Assembly (NCBI GenBank): GCA_022497145.1
Contig: MU385911.1
Coordinates: 1-64,000, forward strand
Origin: Rostrohypoxylon terebratum
Taxonomy: Eukaryota; Ascomycota; Sordariomycetes; Xylariales; Hypoxylaceae
DNA length: 64,000 nt
Direction of reading: 5' to 3'
Of this stretch, positions 56,549 to 64,000 are shown piece after piece. Positions within the stretch are counted from its first letter, which is position 1, and each line of letters starts with the position of its first letter. The position numbers and the translations under genes are program-made. The notes under the pieces are model-generated. The model was given only the letters and a program-made list of their open reading frames with translations, did not search any database and was not told the DNA's origin.

Positions 56549-59068
56549 TTAAACCGCGATGGTAACATTCTTCCGTCCTTCCGCTTCTTCGATGTGGAAG
56601 CCGAAGACGAGCTTGAACAGGTCGCGGAGGAATCCGTACTGGCCGGAACGATGGGTCGTCATCCAGCTGACGCTATTAGCGACGTCGGTGGCTAGCACGC
56701 GTTTCCCGCGCGATGGCAAGGACGATGCCTGCCTGAATGATGAATCGGCCACCACAAGGTTCTTGTAGCTCTTCAGTAGCGCGGCATGTGCGGGCAACGA
56801 ACCGAACGAGCCCATAGGTAGGGACTTGACGAAAGCTTGTAGGGAAGCAGCGCCGTTATGGTGATGTCCGTCTATGCTAGCATCGCGCGAGAAGCCGATA
56901 TTCATGGCGGCTTTGAGGATGAGAACCTTGATGCGTGTGATATTCGGATCCTCGTTTGTCGTCGCTGTAGTAGCGGTGCTGGATGTCCGTTGGCTGCTTT
57001 GGGAGTAGCTAGATAAGTTTGAGGCACTGCTAGACCATCGACCGCCTCTGTTGCTATCCGTGCCAAGAACCAGGATGTTAGGTACTTGGGGGGATTCGCC
57101 GTCGGGTGAGACTGGGGTATCCTCGAATTCGGTTACGGGCGTTTCGGGTACTGGTGGTATTTTCCGTGACGATTTGCCTCCCGAGGTGTGATTTTTAAGG
57201 CTACCGGCTTTCGAGCGTTGCGAGGCTCTGCTTTCCCTACCGTCCGTCAATTCGGCCGCTTCCTTCTCTCGGCTGTATGAAAAGAAGCTGGTCTGGCTTG
57301 GACGCGGCGTCCCCCTGTCTGGTCGGATCTGCGTCCACCCTTCTCTGAATATGTCACAGAGCTCCCAGCATGCTTGAACTGCCGATCCAAGGAGCTCTTC
57401 GTCTGGTGACTTTCCATCCCTCTTGCTCTGTCGTAAGCTAAATAGCATTTCCGCAAGAGACCAACAGGCAGAGAGCAACGAGTCCGTTTCTTCGCCTAGC
57501 TCTCCACGCTGCTTCATAAGTCGATGGCATAGTGTGATGTAGAAATCAAGAGTCCGCTCTCGGAATGCCTCTGGAAGGACTCGGTTATCTTGCGCGCTAT
57601 ACAAGCTGAACTGCTGTCAGTAAGGCTGTTCTAATTTAGTAATTGGGCGGGGTGACTAACTGGTTATTGAGCTCAAAGCTCACACGCAGAACTGAATCTG
57701 CCACCTCGTCTTTGCGTTGTCGTATATCGAAGAGAGATTGGCAGAAATCCCGACAAAGATCTAGGTTCTTTCGAACGTTAAAGGACTCGTCAGGCTCGTC
57801 GCGACTGTCATATAATCGCTGGCACAACTTCCAGCAGCATTTCCAGGCTCTTTCGTGACCGTCAGGAGTTCCCGATGTGCTGAATACTCTTTCTCGGTGG
57901 TGAGAGCTGAGATTGGCCAAGGTATTGCATAGGGTCCAACATTCTTGCAAAGCCGTCTTCAGAGACCTGATTTCGACATCGTCGATCTCCTGTTCTCGGA
58001 CGGGTGTTACAAATTCCTCGTCGTCATAGCTTTCCAAGTCTGGTTCCACATCTGTGTCAGGTTCTTTACTCTCTGGAATCACTATTATAAGTTGTTAGCC
58101 ATAGTATTTGCTTCTAGGAATTTTGATATACTAACGTTCGAGACTACTAGCACTGCTGGATCGTATTCTCGATTTTGAATCCTTCAGCACCTCCTGTAGA
58201 TTCTGGGCTCTAGGCGTTGCATTGTCGAGACTATATCTAGCCGGTTTAATATCTGTCGAGAGAGGAGGCGGTGTTGGTAGGGCAGCAGGTTTAGTCTACA
58301 CTGGTGAGTCTCGCATGTTGATCGCCGTCTGATGGTTTAGGTACTCACCTTTGAGCTTGAGTCGCCGCTGGATGGCAGGAGTATGCTCTCTAGCTTAGCG
58401 GGAGGTGTTGAGGGAGATGTCTTTTGGATTGACTCTGATTGCCTTGGCGAGTTCTCGGCGGTAGTCTACAACGATAAGCGATCATAGAGCAAGTATTTTT
58501 ATGAGGCCTGAACTCACCCAAATTTGGAAGCTCTCTGGTGCGTGTATGACTGATACCGCCTCTTCACTTGCAGTCTGCCGTACCTGATCAGAAACATTGG
58601 TGCTGAGCATCAAAAGCTAGATCAAAGTCAGCATTGTTGCTACAAGCGCTTTCCCGTCTTCAAGCCAACCAACCTGGGGTTGCGGATCAGGGTTCGCGGC
58701 GTTAGGCTGGGATCGAACCTCATCAGACATCTCATCGTCTATCTCTGTCACCTCTGTCCCGACAGACGTGACTGGTGAAGGGCCAACTATATCGCTTGGA
58801 CTCATGAGATAGTTACTAGCGGAAGCGGGCCGAGGGGGCGCAGGTGACGGCCGTAGGGAATTGGATTCTATGACGCTAGTGGACCTGTTCCCGTATTAGC
58901 GAATGTCGCCAATTATGCAGCTTGGAAGTAGTAATGAACGAACATCGGACGGAAGTGTGAGTGAGGAGCAGAGGTTGACTCTGGCGAAGACATAGATGCA
59001 TCCATGTGAGGCGAGAAAATAGATATTATACTCCCAGTTGAAGATCTCAACGGAGCTTCGAGAGCCAT
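56549..59068 (-). CDS. Conserved fungal protein of unknown function
   Basis: Minus-strand exons 58674-58884, 58518-58616, 58349-58465, 58136-58295, 57661-58081 and 56549-57605 join in phase. A first exon starts at ATG 59068 (MALEAPLRSS) or nearby, but its 3' splice partner is unresolved. If translation began at 58805 (MSPSDIVG) the protein would have 661 residues. The first half is Ser/Pro-rich and disordered. The second half holds a helical domain with Cys/Trp-rich repeats: SLKTALQECWTLCNTLANLS, AWKCCWKLCQRLYD and DLCRDFCQSLFDIRQRKDEV, then FYITLCHRLMKQRGELGEET and AVQACWELCDIFREGWTQIR. The C-terminal part has KVLILKAAMNIGFSRD and HRSGQYGFLRDLFKLVFGFH. I recall such proteins as conserved in filamentous ascomycetes (perhaps family DUF7624, unsure). 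I assign no function. Introns are 52-57 nt. Confidence 0.75.
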
Positions 59069-59552
59069 GACTGATTTAGGAGAATCAAGACGAACCGGCC
59101 ACGATGCAGGTCGTGCGGTATTTTGAAAGAGTGCCTTGAGGGCGCTTGATGGCGGCAATTTATAGTCTATCGCGCCTTCAGGAATGCGAGGCGATGGAGC
59201 AGCGCGCTTAGTAGAGACGCGATAGATATGTAGGTCTCGTAGAAGGCCGCGATATGGGTCGGATCGGATCTAGGTCTTGACAATGGTCGAATCGAGAAGA
59301 CCGGAGAGGATGACCAGGCAGCTTCTGGTAGACTGAAGCCTGCTTTATTAACCAGAGCAAGCCCCTACGAAAAAAGCGGTGCAAATTTTTGATAGCTGGC
59401 GATCCTTGGCTGCCCCGATATTATACAGATCGACTATCGCGACGCCCAGACGAACTAAGAACCAACACTCGCGACAGTTTCTAGAAAGGAATATCCGCAG
59501 AAGCGAGACAGGGGACGGAGGATTAGATGTATGTAGGACCTAGGTATGTGGT

Positions 59553-59572
59553 TATGTATGTATGTATGTATG
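59553..59572. repeat. (TATG)5 microsatellite
   Basis: Five exact units. On the minus strand it reads CATA and adds no ATG to the leader of the neighbouring gene. Confidence 0.75.
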
Positions 59573-59775
59573 TAGCAGATGTAGGTATGTATCGTCTTTC
59601 GGGACGGTAGTTCGGCTTGACTGGAGGGACAGAACGTGGTGGGCTAGGTTGAATCGATTGTTGCGCTCAGGTAAGAGGGGCTGAGAATGTTGTTGAGCTT
59701 TGAGATTCGTCCAAGAGAGCTCCACTGAGACCCGATAGGGATAATGAACGTGGAGCTCACCCGCAGAGCGAAGAC

Positions 59776-59799
59776 TAGGCAGGTAGGCAGGTAGGCAGG
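59776..59799. repeat. (TAGGCAGG)3 tandem repeat
   Basis: Three exact 8-bp units in the presumed leader/promoter of the minus-strand unknown gene. Confidence 0.75.
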
Positions 59800-61146
59800 G
59801 CAGGCTGGGTTGCAGAGCTAACTGCCCTATGAATCCTTCCGACGTTGAGTTGGATATGAGAACCGGAGGGTAGCGAGGTATTCGGATGGCGGGAGCGTAT
59901 TGGACGGGATGTATGATATCGCGACCTGGGACCAAGGACCAAGGGTGGCCTAGACGTGCTGGATACGGAAGCAAAACTAGGTAAAGATGGGGTAGGATGC
60001 CGTGGAATACTGTCAAGAAGGATTCCTACTCTTGCTACTCTATTGCCCAATGTGTCTAATAGGAAGCTTATGGTAGCACGGAGGCTCTTTTCGTGTCTTG
60101 GTTGATGAATGCTTCGGGCACAATGCGATCTATTCGAGTGGTATCATTCACAAGACATGGCTTACTCTGACTTAGCTACCATGAGTTTTGCGCTCGCTGG
60201 GTCATCCGCAGTCTATAGATCCTAGGTCCTGCAGATGCGCGTCTTGACCTCTTTACTACTACTTAGTACTCGAGCGCAGCGTTCGACGAGTAGGATGATA
60301 GCAAGGGAGACACTTCGGAGGGGGGCTGCAGGGGGACGAGCAGGGGTTCCGGCGCTTAGAGCCACACATGGGTCGCTTCAATCGACGAGTGATACGAAGC
60401 CATTTCGAGCTCAGAGCTTTTCCCACCCTGTCGACCCTTGTCCAAGCCTTTATGAGTGAGCTATTAACCCACTTTCACCTGAACATGCCGGGGTAAAAAA
60501 AGTGCAAAATTGTGTAAAAGCGCAAAAGATCACGACAGACCCCCATACTTACCGTAGTAGTGTAGTAGTGTAGTAGTTCGGGATGCTGGGACCAATGACG
60601 AAGTGACAAGATAGCATAGGCTGAGTGAAACGGGAAACATTCTTGCTTTTTTTACATGTTTCCTTCGACGTAAGCAAAGTCGCACATTGAATCACAACGG
60701 CTGAACGTGGCCCTGGATATTTTTTTTTTTTACCCTTTAGGTACCAGGGTACCCAATTTGGAATTTTGAGGTCTTGTGTCTCAGCCTGCTATGGAAGCCA
60801 TGGAAACATCCATGGATGTATCCGGTACATCTGATAGACGTAGGACTGAGGTAATTCCAATAGCACTGGCGACTAAGCCAGAGACCAGGTGACGACGACG
60901 ACGTCTAAGCATCACTCAAAGCAAATTCGGTTCAAGTGGCCTAAGTGGTCTGATAATGTGTTGTTGTCTGTACCAGGTCCATGGACACAATCAAAGGGGA
61001 TGGAAAGAAAATGCCGGTGCGAAAAGTTGCGGGTATTTCGTATGAGCGATCGCAACAACCAATCCTCCGAGAATATCCACCATGAAGGTGTTCCCGAAGA
61101 TCTGGTACCGCTCCTTCTTTTAGCACTAACTGGGTCAACCCATGTG

Positions 61147-61174
61147 GACCCTAACTGACCCTAACTGACCCTAG
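61147..61174. repeat. (GACCCTAACT) tandem repeat
   Basis: Two full 10-bp units and a partial third. It contains CCCTAAC as in telomeres, but the 10-bp period is not telomeric. Confidence 0.7.
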
Positions 61175-61772
61175 AGGGCTGTTGGTGTGCGAACCTCGAA
61201 GGGGGGTGGATGTGTGGATGTGTCAGTCCTGTCAGTTTCGGCCGATCAGTGGGATAGGCGGAGGTATGTAAGACCTGGTAGGTAGTGGATAGTGAATGAC
61301 ATTAACGGTGCATATCTAGAGTCCAACTGTCTTTCGAGTTAGCCATTATAGGTTGCTGTTGGACTCGGGATGCCGAGTCCTTTGGCATCATTGCATCGAT
61401 AGCATAAATTAGAAACCCGGTTGGTGTGAGAAGCCGAATAAAATGGATTCCTCACGCTCGCTTAAGCCTTCGTTAACCCTTAGCTCTTAGATGTCACAGC
61501 GAGAGCTGGCGAGTTTGCTTCGTTTTCAAGCCACCTGAGCTTGGGAGCTTCGGAGCTGGGGGCTTGGGGGCCGAATCTCCGTACGGCCGATGTTTGGCTC
61601 TCAATTTCAGCACCAGTAGCCATTGGCTGGCGGCATTTGTAAGATGTCATGATGATTGATATTTTGTTAAACACGATTAGTAATGAGTGGTATTTGAGCT
61701 CTCTCTTGGCACTATTTTCATCCTCTCATCGTTGAGAGAGAAAGAGATTATCGATGACGAACATAAAAAGAA

Positions 61773-61799
61773 ATTCTAAAAATTCTAAAAATTCTAAAA
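61773..61799. repeat. (ATTCTAAAA)3 tandem repeat
   Basis: Three exact 9-bp units in AT-rich non-coding DNA. Confidence 0.75.
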
Positions 61800-62950
61800 A
61801 CTTTCCGAACCAGTTTCTCTCACCCGATTGACCGAATTAATCCTGGTCGGTTCGGCCGGGCTCCACTGGGGTAAATATCTCATCATTCTATTGGCTAATT
61901 GACTATTAAGTAATGGTAGATGGTAGATGGAAGTCACATCCTCAAAATCATATCATATGTACTCTGTATCCAATTCCTAGATACCTAACTGGAAGCCACA
62001 GACTCTGCTAAGGGAGTTAGTGAAGGTGACACACACCGCTTCATTGGAAGGGCAAAGCTAAGTAATGAGTTTTCTCCATCCTTGAAAAAATAAACAAAAA
62101 AAACGTTATCAAATTATCAAATTTAAGACGAATTCGAATGCTAGACCGCGGGTCAAATAACAGGGTTGATAAGGATGCACCAACATACATATGTGAGATC
62201 AACTCTCGCTTATCCGTTGGGGGCGTGTTTCCAGAACACAACTTGAGAACGTGGTGTAGGTGGACGTGCATACGCGCCGTGATACCTGCATACCTCTACA
62301 CGTACCTCTACACATCGGGCTTAAGTGTTAGTAGCTTGGAAAAGAGTCCGATGTGTAAAAGGGCTGGGAGAACCTGGGTCCTGGTATTCGAAAAAATACC
62401 CCAGCTCTTAGAGACGAGCCTTGCTTAATAATTTCCGGTCCTGGAAGTCGATCATCGATACTACCGTTAGGTAGTTATATAAGTGTATTCCAACGACACC
62501 AACAGTCCGATTTGAAAATAATATTAGAAAGAGATCAACACTTTTTGACAACTACTAGGTAGGTATTCTGCTCTCGGGGTACGTGTTAGTTTGCATGGCC
62601 GTTATGTACGTTGGTATCCATGTACCCATCATATGAATCCTTGAGCAATGCTAGCTCTGGAGGTGTCACTAAGAGCTTGCCTGCCTACTAGGTGCTTACC
62701 TACCTTAGGCAGGTAGACTAAGCGTTAGATCATGTAGGAAGACGTTTGTCTTTTCTCAAGGGTATCGATGAAGGTCACTACTACGAACACCAGTTACAGT
62801 TAGAGGGGTAAGTCTCTAAGCTGCATGTCTTGATGACTAGATCATGCCTAGAATCCTAGATACCTAATTAGCGGGAGGCACGGCGCTTCGCGGCAAGAGA
62901 ACTGTTGTGTAAGTTGACGTGGCCAATGTCTATCACGAATTTAGTTATTC

Positions 62951-62970
62951 AGTTTCTCAACTGAGAAACT
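62951..62970. repeat. Inverted repeat, 9-bp stem, 2-nt loop
   Basis: AGTTTCTCA, AC, TGAGAAACT. A second inverted repeat, ATCCATCC ATG GGATGGAT, lies at 63001-63019. Function unknown. Confidence 0.6.
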
Positions 62971-63534
62971 TGCTCGCTAAGGCAACTCTCGCCAAGTGAA
63001 ATCCATCCATGGGATGGATGTTCGCCGACTCCTAGCCAGCTAATTTCCGGGCAATGCAGATTTCGATACCAAGGTTTCGGAAAGTCACAAAGAATTGTTT
63101 GTTTCCCTTGCTTGAGCGTAAATTACCTGCGGAAGCTAGATATAGGAACTCCGAAGCAAAGTGGTGGTTAGCCGCCGCCAACATCCTCGTGGCGTACTTT
63201 TTACTCGACTGTTAAGCGCGAATCGAGATCATACAGGAATCAAGGATCTTATGTACTTCACAGCCGACGTATGGACTTGTGGATTCATCGGTACAAATTT
63301 CACTATATCCCCACAAACTAGAAGTTGATTAACTGCCTCTCTTATTCACATCGAACTCTGATTAAACAAGTGTGATGACTGTGATGTCTCCAAGGTATCT
63401 TTGGACGCCTTCCTCAAATTACCAACCCAACGCCATAGAATGCAATTTTGTGCCAATCATCACCAAATCGTCGCCGTCAAATCAGTCAACGCCACTCATA
63501 TCAGCATGCTCCAGCTCAGTTTCCGTTATTCGTC

Positions 63535-63952
63535 TTAGCGTTGTTGGAGCTGGATCTTCTTCTCATTACGTCCGTCGGGGGTGTACCTAGATGTACTTGT
63601 TAGAACTGTACTCAAACGTGCAGTCATTGGAATCAGAACACGGTGGATTCTTACTTGAGCAACTTCTCGATGAGATCGACGTGGGTCATGATCATGCGGC
63701 GACAGCAATAGCGCTTGAGGCCTAGGGTGTCCATAGCGTCCCTTAAGTGATTTGTTAGTAACTTGTAGAAACAGAATGAAAAGTTGTAACGAACCCATCC
63801 GCATGGCCCTCATCGATCAGCTTGAGATAACGCTCCCAGAGATCACCAGTCACCTGTGTGCGCTTTCATTTAGTACAAAGAAGACCTTAGATAGCGGGTT
63901 GTCAAGATGCCCTCACCTTTCCGCAGGAAAAGCAGCGAATGGGAATAATCAT
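63535..63952 (-). CDS. RPB10: RNA polymerases I, II and III subunit RPABC5
   Basis: Four exons on the minus strand, 63917-63952, 63795-63853, 63655-63741 and 63535-63586, encode 77 residues. Rpb10 is a small zinc-binding subunit shared by the three nuclear RNA polymerases and sits in the assembly platform with Rpb3 and Rpb11. The invariant N-terminus MIIPIRCFSCGK supplies Cys7 and Cys10. The second zinc pair is in LGLKRYCCRRMIMTHVDLIE. The last exon gives YTPDGRNEKKIQLQQR; without the last splice the frame would stop right after LLK, so an intron-retaining form would lose only the tail. Introns are 63, 53 and 68 nt. Only 48 nt of upstream DNA lie in the window, so the promoter is not seen. 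Confidence 0.95.
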
Positions 63953-64000
63953 CTTGTCTAGTAACGATCACGGTTCGTAAATAAGAGTCTTGTTTCGATC

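Larger units (their letters stand above)
59069..63534. other. Gene-poor interval, including an ATG-free leader
   Basis: About 4.5 kb without a supported gene. Positions 59069-60144 have no ATG on the minus strand. A protein-like open stretch just upstream of the putative start (59069-59270) may be leader or a mis-modelled exon. Repeats include (TATG)5 at 59553-59572, (TAGGCAGG)3 at 59776-59799, (GACCCTAACT)2.8 at 61147-61174, (ATTCTAAAA)3 at 61773-61799, and hairpins at 62951-62970 and 63001-63019. Confidence 0.55.

Noticed and set aside
59552..60016. 154-codon minus-strand frame
   Set aside because: There is no ATG on this strand anywhere in the interval, so it cannot start normally.
1..64000. 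tRNA, 5S rRNA, U6 or other small RNA genes
   Set aside because: I looked by eye for GGTTCRA-type B boxes and typical 5S or U6 sequences and found none convincing. A covariance-model search would be decisive.
1..64000. Secondary-metabolite gene cluster around the laeA-like gene
   Set aside because: No synthase, transporter, P450 or cluster-type regulator is encoded in the window.

Overview
The window is nuclear DNA of a filamentous ascomycete (Pezizomycotina, most likely Sordariomycetes; I cannot fix the order). The reasons are short GT-AG introns of mostly 43-153 nt with CTRAY-like branch sites, monocistronic genes on both strands, a LaeA-family methyltransferase, an L-arabinitol dehydrogenase very like that of Neurospora, and long intergenic stretches rich in TACCTAGGTA-like words. 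I see no rRNA, tRNA, CRISPR array or recognisable transposon.

Thirteen protein genes can be assembled by joining exons. Left to right they are: L-arabinitol 4-dehydrogenase (+, 1434-2593); ATP synthase subunit g (+, 3242-4055); a LaeA-like methyltransferase (-, 8348-9775); TFIIA large subunit (-, 19370-21322); Cdc20 (-, 22704-24569); a Kelch-BTB protein of the LZTR1/Ral2 type (+, 25936-28327); an Sfp1-type zinc-finger regulator (-, 31644-34854); Rcf2 (+, 44981-45670); a Kelch-repeat protein (-, 46654-48243); Dus3 (+, 50889-53239); a BAP31/Yet protein (+, 54226-55197); a conserved fungal protein of unknown function (-, 56549-59068); and Rpb10 (-, 63535-63952). All look intact. They are mostly housekeeping or regulatory genes: transcription (TFIIA, Rpb10, Sfp1, LaeA), mitochondrial energy (ATP20, Rcf2), cell cycle (Cdc20), tRNA modification (Dus3) and pentose catabolism. 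They are not a functional cluster.

Genes are sparse. Two stretches of about 10 kb (9776-19369 and 34855-44980), and others of 3-4.5 kb, hold no gene I can support. They contain tandem repeats, perfect palindromes and small hairpins.

No clearly new system is visible. The most interesting signals are: (1) long ATG-free stretches just upstream of many start codons on the coding strand (1,076 nt for the unknown gene, 711-712 nt for CDC20 and SFP1, 600 nt for BAP31, 527 nt for laeA), which suggest long 5' leaders; (2) an unusually long 710-nt first intron in the TFIIA gene carrying a tight CACGTG / CCAAT / TGACGTGAGTCA cluster; (3) a LaeA homologue beside the 9.6-kb desert, with two in-frame alternative 3' splice sites; and (4) a 500-nt SFP1 intron whose 5' splice site lies at the edge of a pentanucleotide repeat.
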